This document shows positions 11,928-24,073 of a stretch of 64,000 nt of DNA, piece by piece. Within the stretch, counting starts at the first letter, position 1, and every line of letters starts with the position of its first letter. The DNA comes from Liolophura sinensis (Eukaryota > Mollusca > Polyplacophora > Chitonida > Chitonidae). Below the pieces are notes generated by a model. That model was not told where the DNA came from and made no database searches. It worked only from the letters and a program-made list of their open reading frames with translations. The stretch spans positions 15,743,386 to 15,807,385 of the forward strand of contig NC_088306.1 in NCBI RefSeq assembly GCF_032854445.1, in the 5' to 3' direction. Made by a program: the position numbers and the translations under genes.

Positions 11928-13590
11928 GCAGCCTAAGAAGCTGCATTTGACCCAGAATGTGTTAAGTATTCTTTTCACACCTTTTGAAATACCAAAACCA
12001 AAATCTTCAAGTGGGTTTTACAATGCGTTATTGCTAGACGGATTATATAATCTAACGGATAATGGGATTTAACGTGTCTTTCGTAAAATGTTGGAGCACA
12101 TTGCCTTAATATGGCTATGTGGATGTATATAAGACAGTAAATAGTATTTACGTTATGTAGCTTCTCTGTATATCAGATGGGTAAGTTATACAGGTTTACG
12201 GTTTCCCATACATCTCTCTAGAAAGCGGCCTAGCTCAGGTAACAGAACTGTAAGTTTGGAAAATTAGTCCAAATAAGGAAACAGAAGTGGCATCCCATAT
12301 TAAAGGACTGTATGTATACCCAAGTATCTTACACTTCACGCTTCATGCCAGCAAAATTTCATTTTGCAGAAAAAAATGCAACAGGTTAACTAACAAAACA
12401 TAACTTCGTTGAAATCAAATTTTCCCAAATATTGTTTTTAAAAAATTCAAACTGTGTTGCAGGATTTGTTTGACTGATAGAATTAAGAATATCTGTAATA
12501 TTGGTATGGTACATGGAAACTTTTGCAATGCTGACAAAATTTCTTCCTTGTTTAATACATTAGCCACATTAATGACCATCCTGTTCTATATCTAATATAC
12601 ATGCATACCAATATTATACATGAGTTAGTTACAGCCCTGAGTCCCCATTCATTGTGGCAGATTACCAGAACAGTGTTTTCAGGTAGATTTTGCTTTCAAA
12701 CTTGCATTTGTTCAACACTGGAAACCATTTGGATCCAAAAATTTTAATATCAAGTACTTTTTTGCAAAAAAAAAAAGAGAGAGAGATCATCCAGTTATGC
12801 AAGATATATATATATATTCAGTCTAGGATCTACCAAAAAATCATGGTATATGTCAGCCTTATTGCCTTGTACTTCTGCACCACCACTCCCCTCCACCCAC
12901 CCCGACTCACAACATGCTTCAAATCAATGGACTCTTAAAATGCTGATTCAGCTTACTTATATGTTAAACTAGCCTACATGTACACGTTTGTTCTCTTTGT
13001 AAACCAACATCATCAAAAATTCAAGACACGATAAAAAGAGTTCTCAGCCAAGTCTGTTCCGTTTTTGTTACCTGACAGCAGAGTTGCTACACAAGGCATA
13101 ATTTAAACTATGTTACTACTTTTAACATGTATGTGTATGACATGTCATCAACATGTCATTGATCAGTTACAACTTAGTACGTGATGCAGTCCTACATGTG
13201 TCTTAATCCAAAAAGATGCACGTGGTAAGGATAAGTATTACTATTAGTAGACTACTAGCCAGTTGTGCCTTTTGAATGACACTATAATTTGGAGATTACC
13301 ATTGCAGCATTAGCAAAACATGAATTTCAACGGCAAATTTGTGCTTGTTTGTGTCCAGCTTGAGAACAGCTGTATGACTGTACAACGTGGAGTACGTAGC
13401 CTTATAAGTCAAGAAAAGGCTGGTCGGGATTTTCGGAGGTAGGGTTCCACTAAAACTAGGCATGCCAACTTGACACAGGTGCAAATGACATTATATCGAT
13501 CCGGTACAATCTGAAATAAAGTGTAGTTCGTAACAGATAAGACATATCGAGGTGAAATGAAGAAAAGCGATTCTGTGAAGCAATAATTTA
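11928..13590. other. Non-coding stretch
   Basis: AT-rich sequence with no recognised gene. It contains an A/AG-rich patch near 12,767-12,786 and a short AT run near 12,806-12,816. Confidence 0.45.
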
Positions 13591-14130
13591 CCTGTTTCAA
13601 CCGCAGCCATCCTCTCGATCACTTTCGTGTTCAACAAGGCCGTCTCGTGACCGCGCGACCTTCACAGTTTTCAGCCAATCAGCGTTAAGGACATTTAGTC
13701 ATGTGACCGGTAGTAGTTTGAGTTAAAATGGCCGCCCGGCACGGAAGATTTTCGTCACGTAACCATCGGAATTTGCTAAACAGTCACGCATGTGTGAGTT
13801 GTGACCGTTACACTTGGTATCGGCTGTTACAATAGCACATTTCCCACACAAAGACAGTGGTAAAATCACACAACTACCCAGGAAATTGTGGAAAAGTAGG
13901 TAAACATTCACGTTACTATCGACGCCGTTCTCATTGAACACTAGGTTGTTGTTGACACATCATGTCTACGGTGCCCTCTTTGATGCGAAAAAGCACCAAC
14001 TATCATTGGTGTGCCTATTTGCTCAGAATATCACATAAGTTTTAGTTCACGCCGTGATCAAGTTGAGCCATCACAGTATCCATTCCATTCCATTCATTGT
14101 TTCAACATGGTGGAGATGTCGACGTTCCAG
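13591..14130. promoter_or_regulatory. CpG-richer block, possible 5' region of the CCDC160-like gene
   Basis: This block has more CG dinucleotides than its neighbours (TCTCGTGACCGCGCGACC, GGCCGCCCGGCACGG, and CGTCACGTAACC). It lies 1.7 kb upstream of the first recognised coding exon. A TGT|GTGAGT donor-like site occurs near 13,792. A non-coding first exon here is possible but unproven. Confidence 0.25.
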
Positions 14131-15214
14131 GGCTGATTGAGTGATGTGCAATCAGCTAATTTAGTTTTAGTTTTACTTTTAGATAGAGGTCCAAACATAC
14201 ATGACTTAGAGATCAGCTGCTGAAAACCATGTATGCACAAGCTCTTAGTTTAAACCTTTTGGTAACCCTGCATAGCAGTGGATCTAGGTTACGTCTGTAA
14301 ACCCAGTATATGACCCAGCCCCCTACATATCTATAAGAAGTAAAGGTATGAAACGACTTTCGACCAGCATCCCACAATGTCTCCAAAATTTAAGAAATAA
14401 AGCCTTCAACCTCCAGTTTTTCCACTTGTTTCCCTACCTGGAGCTATTATCTGCTCATGTCTGTCGTTAATGTTTCTAAATCAGTTTTATTTTGTCCCAT
14501 GGGCACTTATATACTGAAGAAAAATATAAATGCAACACCCAATATTTTGATAAAATTAACTGCATTATCAAATTCCTTTCAATACCGTTTTTCAGGAGGG
14601 CATAAAATGGTCTCTTAGTTATACATTTTGTTAACTGTTTGAAACAGACAACTGATGGTAATGATGAGGCATGTTTATAGGAATCGGGGGTGGGTTCATT
14701 TCGTGAGATTCCACACTGGAGTTCGGTGTATGTCTGCCATTTGCCTGCTGCACTGCTACACATCGTCAAAGCGTAGAGCTGATGAGATGGTCAATTGTGA
14801 CTTGTGGATTGAATGTGGCAGCCTTGCTCGAGGATCGCTACACCTTGTCGGCGGGCAAACTCTGCAATCTATAGACAGCCTGCATTGACAACTCAAGGCA
14901 GACAGATTCCAAAGTTAGAATGTTAACTCTTAAGTGGGTTAGCAGGGTCTCGAATCTAAGAGACTCCACTGCCCTCAGGATCACCTGTTATTATGGCCAG
15001 GATTTACTTTCTGCTCGCATTTGTATGACCCGTTCAAATTCAGGATAGTTATGTAGGCTGCCATTTTTTATTTATGATCTCTGAAAATATCATGAAAATT
15101 ATAATCCTCTAAATCTTTTTAAATACTAGCAGTTCAAGTTTAACCTGACCAGCTACTGACTGTTCATTTTCTCTCTTTTTTTTTTTTTTTTTGGTTTTGC
15201 CTGCTTTTCTCCTT
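14131..15214. other. Non-coding stretch, probably intron or upstream region
   Basis: No recognised coding exon. A - strand frame at 14,476-14,769 and a + strand frame at 14,655-14,888 overlap each other and carry no known motif. Confidence 0.4.
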
Positions 15215-15770
15215 AAGCTGGCCCCTAACATGCCTTGCTACCCCTGACATGCCTGAATATCCTGCCCTCTCAGGAACATCAAACTGTTTGACATGTCTCC
15301 CTAACCCTTGAATATACACTGCTCCCAGAAGCATCTCAAATTGATTTATGTCTCTGGTTAAGCCCTGAATACCCTGCACTCTCAAGCACCTCACACTGTT
15401 TTACATCTTCCTAACCCTTGAATATACACTGCTTCCTGAAGCACCTCAAACTCATTTACGTCTCTTGTTACCCCCTGAATACCCTGCACTCTCAAGCACC
15501 TCAAACTGATTTATGTCTCTTGTCTCATGTAATTTACAAAAGCCTGCAATGTTCTGTCTCTGTCTCTGGTTAACCCCTAAATATTCTGCACTCTCAAGCA
15601 CCTCACACTGTTTTACATGTCTCCCTAACCCTTGAATATACACTGCTTCCTGAAGCACCTCAAACTGATTTATGTCTCACGTTACCCCCTGAATACCCTG
15701 CACTCTCAAGCACCTCAAACTGATTTATGTCTCTCGTCTCATGTAACTTACGAAAGCCTGCAATGTTCTT
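15215..15770. repeat. About 57-bp minisatellite ending at the CCDC160-like exon acceptor
   Basis: Eight or nine units alternate two types: CCTGAATACCCTGCACTCTC, then AAGCACCTCAAACTG; and CTTGAATATACACTGCTTCC, then TGAAGCACC. The block TCTCATGTAATTTACAAAAG, then CCTGCAATGTTCT, at about 15,531-15,556 recurs as TCTCATGTAACTTACGAAAG, then CCTGCAATGTTCT, at about 15,737-15,769. The second copy runs straight into the polypyrimidine tract and AG of the coding exon. The array therefore includes a copy of the pre-acceptor intron. Confidence 0.88.
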
Positions 15771-15781
15771 TTTTTTTCTAG

Positions 15782-16051
15782 GTGAGATTGTAGTCAAAGT
15801 AGAAGGGAAAGCAATGTCTGAAGAAGAGGAGAACCCTAATGCCCACTGGGTTGAGTCACTCTTTCCTCCTGCTTATGGAGTGACACTGAACGAGGTCTTG
15901 GAGGGGAGAATGCCAGATGATGAGGAGCATGAATCCAGGAGGGTTCAGAGGGTGTCTGCTTACAATCCTGAAGCTATTCAAAATGTCTATGAAAAGGTCC
16001 GCATGACTATGGCTCTCGGGAAAGAGATTAAGAAACAAAATCAGCAGTCAA
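15782..16051 (+). CDS. CCDC160: CCDC160-like exon with start codon
   Basis: A T-rich tract ending CTAG (AG at 15,780-15,781) precedes the exon, and coding starts at the ATG at 15,814. The donor is ambiguous. TCAA|GTAAAG ends the exon at 16,051 and AAAG|GTCTGT ends it at 16,057. Both leave phase 1 and differ by two residues, and both join correctly to the next exon. Confidence 0.8.
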
Positions 16052-17724
16052 GTAAAGGTCTGTCTAAATCCACTAAATTTGTTCACAGTTTTGTGGTTGA
16101 ATTCTCGATGCATGTATAGATATAATGTACATGGTACTGTGTTTATTTATTTATTTGATTGGTGTTTTACGCCGTACTCAAGAATATTTCACTTGTACGA
16201 CTGCGGCCAGCATTATGGTGGAAGGAAAACAGGCAGAGCCCGCATTGTACCGTGTGTCTGGATTATCTACCTGTAATGTCTGGATTATCTAAATGCATAC
16301 TGTAAATTTCTGTATGGCGTAACCCAGCAATCAATCATATAAATTCCTCAAATAATTTGACATGATTATTTTTAGGATATGCTGGAAAATTTTTGGCAAA
16401 AAATCCATAATTGCTAATCGAATCAAATTCCCTCCCCTTACTCCTACGTGTACTGTTTATATTGTTAAATTGATTCTAAATTTTGAGGAAGTTAAAAAAT
16501 TTATTTCCAATTTTGAACATCAACACATACACAGATGAAGTTCATATTTTGTGAAAGGTAATTAATAATAACAATAATTTGATTGGATTTGTGCTGATTG
16601 ATTTTTTTTTGCTAAAATCTCTGGTATAGTGTCTTGTATATTTATTTATTTATTTATTTGATTGGTGGTTTACGCCGTACTCAAGAATATTTCACTTATA
16701 AGACAGCGGCCAGCATTAAGGTGGGAGGAAACTGGGCAGAGCCCGAGGAAAACCCACGACCATCCGCAGGTTGCTGGCAGATTTTCCCACATACAGCCTG
16801 AGAGGAAGTCAGCATGAGCTGGACTTGAACTCACAGCGACTGCATTGATGAGAGGCTCCTGGGTTAGCGCGCTAACCAACTGAGCCACGGAGGCCCCGTG
16901 TCTTGTATAACATGTATGAAGAGGTTTTAACCTTTCAGACATTTACAGTGTAAGCAATGCATGTAATATTTGTGTTCTTGTTGCCTCTAACAGGAACTAG
17001 AGATGTTTCACAATCCAGTAACAACCGGTCTCCAGAACAAGGCACCACGGACAGAATGGAGAAGCATGTTGATCTGAGTCATTCTTGTATTTGGGACACA
17101 GAGGAGATATCTGTGCTACGCAAAGTGTACAAGGCAGCCAAAGAGGAAATAACTCAGTTAAAAGTCAGGATTCATGAAATAGAGGATAGAAATAAGAAGC
17201 TGGAGCAAAGGGCAGTAACTCTTGAGACTCAACTTCAGGACAAGACATCCAAGCACACCGAGGCCAAGAAGGCAAATCGCCGACTGAAAATTCACTGTGA
17301 TACGCTTCAGGAAGAAGTGGGAAAAGCTACAGCCAAAGTTAAAATGCTTCATGAAATGTACGAAGAAGCTAAAAAGGAAAGGGCTCGTTATATGATGGAA
17401 GCTCATGAGGCCCGGGTGGATCTGGACAAGGAAAGGCTGAAGAGAAAGGCTTTACAGGTGCAGTTCAGTAGTCAGAATCAGAAATTTGCTGTAGATAAAG
17501 TCCTGGCAGAAGAAAACATCAGGCTATCTTATGAACAAGAAATGGCCAATTTACAAAAAAGACTGGAAACTGTCTCCACTGATTTGGAATGTGAAAGAAA
17601 CCAACATTCTGTGACCAAGAAAGGACTGGAGCAATTACAGAAACATTTTTCCTCTTTACCTTATCAGGCAGGAGGCTTTCCTAATGCTGTAAGCAAGGAC
17701 GAGATCAAACGATTTCAGTATTAG
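15814..17724 (+). CDS. CCDC160: CCDC160-like coiled-coil protein, spliced gene
   Basis: Two coding exons (15,814 to 16,051 or 16,057; 16,994-17,724) give a protein of about 322 residues, close to the roughly 325 of vertebrate CCDC160. The N-terminus carries an acidic lead and then HWVESLFPP...LNEVLE, which matches the family's HW-x-E-x-x-F-x-P start. The C-terminal half is a long charged coiled coil. It ends in a block with EENIRLSYEQEMANLQ and LEQLQKHFSS, which lines up with the conserved CCDC160 end (EEMKSYYELEMAK, LELLRKHFAS). The first ATG in the exon (15,814) is used; an in-frame alternative at 15,727 lies in the upstream intron. Cellular function is poorly known for the family and I infer none. 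Confidence 0.85.
16139..16250 (-). mobile_element. Truncated SINE copy in the CCDC160-like intron
   Basis: It contains the AAATAAAT tail, the ACGCCGTACTCAAGAATATT block and the CAGCATTATGGTGG block, then stops within the body. The tRNA-like head is absent. Orientation is opposite to the host gene. Confidence 0.75.
16636..16898 (-). mobile_element. Full-length SINE copy in the CCDC160-like intron
   Basis: All blocks are present from the TTTATTTATTTATTTATTTG tail to GCGCGCTAACCAACTGAGCC plus ACGGAGGCCCC (the head on the - strand). It ends about 95 bp upstream of the second coding exon. Confidence 0.88.
16994..17724 (+). CDS. CCDC160: CCDC160-like terminal coding exon (coiled coil)
   Basis: The acceptor TTGCCTCTAACAG ends at 16,993. 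Phase 1 entry continues the frame as TRDVSQSSNN. The exon encodes about 243 residues dominated by Glu, Lys, Gln and Leu with heptad-like spacing. It ends ...DEIKRFQY before TAG at 17,722-17,724. Confidence 0.85.
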
Positions 17725-17942
17725 AACTTATGTGTTGGATGGGTGTCCAATATAGGTAGCATGCATGTTGATTTACAAATGTGGGATTTTTTTATGACAT
17801 ATGTAAGGCCGAAAGCATAGGAGTCAAATAACTATAGTTATATGGGTTTTGCCATGGTGTGAGGATTGTTATTCCTCTCTTCCTCATATAGGAAAATTGG
17901 TATGCATATAATGAAGTATAAATATTCGATGCATAACTGGAG

Positions 17943-17948
17943 AATAAA
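17943..17948 (+). terminator. AATAAA polyadenylation signal for the CCDC160-like gene
   Basis: A canonical AATAAA lies 219 bp after the stop codon, followed within 15 bases by T/G-rich sequence. It is the first canonical signal I see downstream of the stop. Confidence 0.5.
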
Positions 17949-18074
17949 CTTGTTCCATGGGATACCGAAAGTTATTTTGTGATTTTTCCAGTAGTGAGGA
18001 AATCTATTTGTAGATGTATGAGTATTTCCTTGACACACACATCTGCTCTAAATCACAACTGAGTTTGCTAATTG

Positions 18075-18240
18075 TTGTAAGGAGATGGTTATGGCTAAGT
18101 GGTTAAAACGGTTGTTTTTGAATTACTTGACTCACAAGATGCGGGTTCAATCCTGGCTGTGGACAGCCAATTTGTAGAATCTCTTCTCATCCTGCATACT
18201 TGTAATAGTTAGCGGCTGTTTGAATTGCCTTTCCCTAGCA
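18075..18240 (+). mobile_element. Second type of tRNA-derived SINE, fragment
   Basis: ATGGCTAAGTGGTTAAAACG (A-box-like) is followed about 45 bases later by GCGGGTTCAATCCTGGCTGT (B-box-like), then unrelated body sequence. The spacing is that of a tRNA. The cloverleaf is imperfect and no CCA or tRNA 3' half follows, so I call it a SINE head. Confidence 0.5.
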
Positions 18241-19869
18241 TGGTGTACATATCAGTATATTACATACGAGAAACATTATCAGTAACTTTACAGCTCTTAT
18301 GCCAAAAACTATGCTTTTTCTCCAGACTCTCCAGTTTTTTGCACCAGAATTATTTCAGCATCATTTGATGATACTAAGAACTAGTATAGTAATCAGTCTT
18401 ATTAAACGTCTTAAACCTTCTTTGATTTATAGAAATACATGCAACTCATACCTGACCGGTGAAAACTGATAACATGGTAGTGCTTTAGATTGTCTTGTGC
18501 ACTATTTTGCTTACATTGAAACAGTGAAATCTCTGTCGCTGTTTAAATTGATTATGATATTTTATGTATGTGACGTGAACATTATGGTTGTAAACTGAAT
18601 GACAAGATGAAAATTGGCCCAAAGGACAAGGTCATGCAGAAATTTTGGGTGAAAATGGCTTTGTTCATATTTCCTCAGTTTTCTGTCCTTTTGCCTATTT
18701 CATGTGCGTGGTCAGTGTGTTTCTTTATTTCATATCTGTGACATTGACCTGGTTAGTTTGTATCATGCATGTCATTCTGAGGTTACAGTTTCAAGGTAAC
18801 TCATGCTTGGTATTGCCGAATGTTTTAAATTTCATGGAACTGGGTATGAATCATCTATACACCAAGGTTGCAATCGGACTGACTTTCTGACGAACATTTG
18901 TCTAAAGGTCACGGTCATGCAGAAGTGAAAAAAATCTGAGGACTGCTTTAGTGTTTGCCATTCGCAAAGACATTTTCTAGTTTTGCATCTATATATATTC
19001 TTGGTTCACTGTAGTGAGAAGTTGTTAGAACCATGGTAAATGGTCAGCTACATTTGAACAGTATACATGCATCTACAGATGATGTATCATAACATATATT
19101 TAACGTCATTTGTAACTATCTTCATGCTATACCTGTATGTGCACATACATGTATGTTAAAACTGCAGTGTGAAACCAGCCAAATGTTGAAGAAGCAGGAA
19201 TTTATTTTTATACCATATACATAAATGCAGAATGACATTAAACTTCATACATATACTTTTTGTCAGTGTTCACATGTATAAGTCTCATTTAAATGTAGAA
19301 GACATATTACAGTGCGTTTTAAGTATATCCTTGGAGAAAAATACAGGGCCAGGTTGTTTAAAAATGTCTTAAAGTAAAGCCAGGCTTGCTTTATGTCTTA
19401 ATACGAGTCTTATCCTAATACAAAATCAATGCCGCTTTAGTCTGGTTAATACAGGGTTTAAGTCCTAATACTGTTTTGAACAACTGAGCCCTAGACTATA
19501 TATGTACATGGATATCAGAATGGAGTGTTTGTTAACATTCATTTCATCACACGTCAGTTCTGTAAAGAAAACAAATAAACGTTATTGAATTTAAACTCAT
19601 TTTCCTTAACTTATGACTTCTTGTTTTTTGTGTGTACTCATATTAAAGAGGGTCTAAGTTTCATTTAATATAAAGCTTTATACCATATATTTCTTGACTG
19701 TGTGTTGTGTGCAGTGAACACATGAAGCTGGTGCATCAACTTTTACCATTGCTTTTATTCCTCTTTCATAGTTTTGATTTGCATTCCCCCTTTGTTGTTG
19801 GGATGCACTTGTTTTGTCTTTATCTTGTCTCTCATGCTCTTCATCTATTGATATGTCCTGCTTCCTAAT
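18241..19869. other. Non-coding stretch between convergent genes
   Basis: No gene recognised. The 81-codon + strand frame at 18,645-18,890 is hydrophobic but has no family match that I know. Confidence 0.4.
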
Positions 19870-20245
19870 CACCTTTGTCTCGTTTCTCACTGGGATGGTC
19901 TTCTTCCTCACCAGCATTGTCTGGTTTCTGACTAGGATGGTCTTCTTCATCACTGGCATTGTCTGGTTCCTCTTCAGCATTGACTGGTTCCTCACTGGCA
20001 TTGTCTGGTTCCTCACTTGCTTTGTCTGTTTCCTGACTGGCTTTGTCTGCTTCCTGACTGGCATTGTCTGGTTCCTCACTTTGTCTGGTTTCAGACTGGT
20101 GTTGCCTGGTTCCTGACTGGCTTTGCCGGGTTCCTCAATGTGTATGGTTTCTCTTTTTGTCTGATTCTCAAGTGCGTTGTCTGGTTCCTCACTGGTGCTG
20201 TCTGGTTCCTCACTGGTGCTGTCTGGTTTCTCACTGACTTTCTCT
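19870..20245. repeat. 21-bp minisatellite with open frames on both strands
   Basis: About 18 units of TTCCTCACTGGCATTGTCTGG and variants. The 21-bp period encodes a heptad repeat on each strand: MPVRNQT-like on the - strand (133-codon frame) and FLTGIVW-like on the + strand (100-codon frame). With no flanking domains, I treat both frames as by-products. Confidence 0.9.
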
Positions 20246-20915
20246 GGTTCATGACTTCATCCCTATAAGGACTGGCGTTTTTCTGGTGGCACCATTGCTT
20301 TGTTTATTTTTGCTGTTAGTATGGACTCCTCTTTGTGTTATTGCATAATGGCTTTGTCAGATTCTGCACCGGTTTAGTTTGATTGCTTCACTGATGTTTC
20401 ATAGCTTCTGCCTGGTTCTACAGAGTGCCTGGAGCAAACAAGTACCTGACCCAACTCCTTACTTAAAACAACATGGAAAACAGCAAGATTCACTTTACAA
20501 ACATCAGTAACAAGACATGGTGTGTGTTTTACACGCTTTCATCACAAAGCACTTAAAATTCGTGTCATAGATCTTCTATTAGAAATTCCATGTGAAATCC
20601 TGTATGGTTAGTAAAATGGTCAGGAAGTCTGCACGAGGTTATAGCTCACTGAGTTGTTCTCTGTGGCATGGCTTGGACTCGTTTTTAACTGCAGATTGTT
20701 GGCTGGTGTAATTGCCATTTTTTGCCAATCTGCTAGCGGATTGTCCGCAGGCCCTCGGATAACTCCCCACTTACCCGGTAAAGTCATGATTCTGGTACTG
20801 CACTTCTATACTATAGTGCCCATGTGAACCATGAAATACTGCCAATGTGGAGTTAAGCCATAATGATTCATTCATGAAAACCAAGTGACACCATGAAGCC
20901 AACACAACGGATAGT
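20246..20915. other. Non-coding stretch
   Basis: No gene seen. It lies between the 21-bp array and the likely 3' end of the ITM2-like transcript. Confidence 0.4.
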
Positions 20916-20930
20916 TTTAACCCAGACGGT

Positions 20931-20936
20931 TTTATT
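20931..20936 (-). terminator. AATAAA polyadenylation signal candidate for the ITM2-like gene
   Basis: On the - strand this is AATAAA, about 3 kb beyond the ITM2-like stop codon. I noticed no other canonical hexamer on that strand in between, so the transcript may carry a 3' UTR of about 3 kb. An ATTAAA variant occurs near 21,855. Confidence 0.35.
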
Positions 20937-20939
20937 CGC

Positions 20940-23900
20940 ACAAAAGCAGATCCTTACAACGCAATTAACATGCAACACTAAACAATATCTTCACAGGATT
21001 TGTGGAATCCAAACATGGCAGAGCTGCTAAAATCAATTTAAGTACACATCACCATCTGTGTATACATTCATGTATATCACTAAACGCTGAGGTGGGAGAG
21101 GGGAGATTATGACCAAAGATATCCCCTGTGCATATGAAGAAACAATTACATTTGCAAATACAACCTGGGTGGTCTGGGAGAGTTTGAATTAACATTGGAA
21201 TAATTACACTGATAACTTGTGCCATCATTTTGAGTCCACAAATCCGTGAACTACAAGTACAACTGGTCGTAAGCATTGATGTCATGCCATTATGACACCG
21301 ATGGTAATCATTACACTAATGTTGTCATTACAGTGACTTGAATCTTTACATTTGTTACCAATATAACACTTCGGATACTCCATGAATTTCAGCATTGTAG
21401 GTAATCCATGAATTACACTTACAGACCTCTTTGTAATCCATGAATTACACTTACAGACCTCTTGGTAATCCATGAATTACACTTACAGACTTCTTGGTAA
21501 TCCATGAATTACACTTACAGACTTCTTGGTAATCCATGAATTACACTAGCAGACCTCTTGGTAATCCATGAATTACACTTACAGACTTCTTGGTAATCCA
21601 TGAATTACACTAGCAGACTTCTTGGTAATCCATGAATTACACTTACAGACTTCTTGGTAATCCATGAATTACCACTACAGGCTTCAAGGTAATCCATGAA
21701 TTAGAACTAAGACTTCTTGGTAATTTATGAATTACAACTACAACATTGGTGATGTACATCCATTTTGACCCTCAGGTAATTATTATCAAGTACATCTACC
21801 ACGACATTACCTGTAGCCCTGAACTTGTCATAACAACATTGGTATAGTGACCTCTGATTTACTATTTAATAACCTTAAGACTGTAGTCTGTGTATATATA
21901 GCCTGACACATTGAAACTAACAAAACTATCCAAGTAGCTGTCAGTATACAAATTTAAACACTGGTATGACACTTTATACCTGATGAGCAACGAGCAATGG
22001 CAAAGTCCACCCTTTCTCCTCACCATTCACAAAATTTCCCTCCTTTTCATACAACAATAACTTCTCATAGTGCGTTCTACTGAATAGTTTGCATGACCTA
22101 ATTCTCATAGAATCAACGTTCACCTTTCATTCTTTGTATAATGAAGAGTTGGCTGCCAAAGAGGCTTTCCCGTAATCCTTAGGTACATCACTCATGTCAA
22201 TACACTAAGAAGCTTAATTTGTTTATATATGCAGCTAGCACACAATGATAATCACCTTTGTTCACTACCGAATGAGATTTGATTGTGCGCTGCATGTTTA
22301 AACTACAAATCAAATTGTGTGAATAGAGTTCGTACATGTAGATCTGTCTAAAACTTCAGGATAAAATTCATTCTCTTGGATAAATCAATTGCCAAAAACA
22401 TCTCATTACACACTTCTGACTGACAAGCAGCCATCACAAGTACAACAGTTTTCTTATGTCTGCGACTTTTTCTTGCCAGCATAGTTCAAATATCCTAGCC
22501 CAAACCTAATCTGACAGTAAAACAGTAAACAATTACAACACAAATCACAGTTACAAACAATACATTTATCATGTCTGAGCTATGTACAAGGGATTAATAA
22601 GAATTACTTATCATTTAAATTTTTCCATAAAACATAGCAAAAAGAAACAATAGAGAAAGCACTGCTATTTCTGACTGAAATGTTCAGAGCTAGCCTGGCG
22701 TGATTAACTTCCTCACAGGCTTTAACATAATCAACATAACCAGTCAGTATTTTAAAACAGCTTGTTCATTAGGCCACATTACAATGCCTGTAACTGTTAC
22801 AATCAACTCCTTGGAATTTGGGGGGGAAAAGAACTCAAAAACATTGAATTATTCCACTTCAATTCATATCAGACTGTACAAAAACAAGTTAACAACGGCA
22901 ATGCCCTCTCAACTATATCCAGTAAATCAGGGTCTCTAAGCCAATCAAACATAAGCTGCAGTTTCTCAGGCTGCATTCTATTTACTGGGGATTCCCCTTT
23001 TGCTCACAGACATGTGACTAAACATCCTGCAATGATTGGTCAGTGGTGATGTTGCAGGTTAACATAAGCTACTGAACATAATGTGCCAGGGAAATACATG
23101 TGCCAGGTGGGTATAAGTTTGTTGTCAGCAGAACAGCTTTCTAAGCCACTTCTGATTAAGATGCACCCATTTCCTACACGCATTCCAAGAAAAGATTATT
23201 TTGATACCACCGTAAACCATTACATTTATGACCGACAGCTGACTGCTTGTTTCCAAAAAGGTTCTTGCGTCATGTCAGCTTTTGTAAAATCTGGTTGTGT
23301 TCGGTGTACACATGCCTAATTTCCTGCACATACGACGTGTACTATGAAGCCCATTTAACTATTTGTAACTCTCGGAAACCAAACAATCTTCAGTGGCACA
23401 CACTCAATGTATACTTGTGCGTTAATATGCTTTCACAATTCAGGGAGGTGCACTAAAATGTTCAGTTCCTGCGTACATGCAGTACGGATCTGTAGCTGAT
23501 AAAAGGGGGAATTATACATGTAGAAAATGATGGAAAGAATAAAATATTTATCCCTTAAAAGAAAAACTGTAGTTCTTATTCTCTACCTCATCACTCCCAA
23601 AGCTTAAAATGAATACAAAACACTTCCATTGCAAGTTAATAATGCACTGAGCTGTTGTGATTTTCTACGTTCCTAAAAAATAACAAACATATCAGTGTTA
23701 GGGGTAAAATGTTGCAAATGGTATATTCATAGAGGTTTATAAAATGAAATCACAAACACAAAACAATATTGTCAACAACAAAAAGAAGTAATTACAAAAG
23801 GCATCATTTACATTTGGCCTTCTTCAAAATAGTGTTTGCCACAGTATTTAAAATGTAACGATAAAAACCAAAAAGAACAACATTTACAGGTGTTTTCCAG

Positions 23901-23942
23901 GAATTTAGACACCTGTCAATCAATCTACAGGCATCGCCCACT
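20940..23942 (-). other. Probable long 3' UTR of the ITM2-like gene
   Basis: AT-rich sequence without recognised coding exons, lying directly downstream of the ITM2-like stop codon and ending at the AATAAA candidate. It contains the 32-bp array at 21,375-21,745. UTR status is an inference from position and signal only. Confidence 0.35.
21375..21745. repeat. 32-bp minisatellite with GTAAGT donor-like site in most units
   Basis: About eleven units of GGTAATCCATGAATTACACT, then TACAGACTTCTT. On the - strand most units read AAGAAGTCTGTAAGTG, which contains a strong 5' splice-site core. The ITM2-like gene is transcribed on that strand, so these sites would lie in its 3' region. Confidence 0.92.
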
Positions 23943-24073
23943 TTAAAACACGATCTCAAATTTGGCTAGGTTGAGTTCGTGTGCCCCCTTGTCCATCTGT
24001 CCTCCAAGGAAGCCATAGTAATGCGTTTCTCCGTGCACACCCGCTGTACCCACTGCACTGCGCTTCCATACAC
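23943..24073 (-). CDS. ITM2: ITM2-like exon 6: cleavage site and released peptide
   Basis: The acceptor TTCATCAG ends at 24,074. The split Arg codon is followed by VWKR, then 38 residues beginning SAVGTAGVHG and ending NLAKFEIVF before TAA. The peptide contains no cysteine, whereas the ITM2B peptide has a disulfide-forming pair. Confidence 0.85.

Noticed and set aside
19678..20268. Heptad-repeat proteins on both strands (MPVRNQT-like and FLTGIVW-like)
   Set aside because: Both come from one 21-bp minisatellite. Mirror-image open frames without other domains are not evidence for genes.
21375..21745. CRISPR-like array
   Set aside because: The unit is contiguous with no unique spacers, and the DNA is eukaryotic. 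It is a minisatellite.
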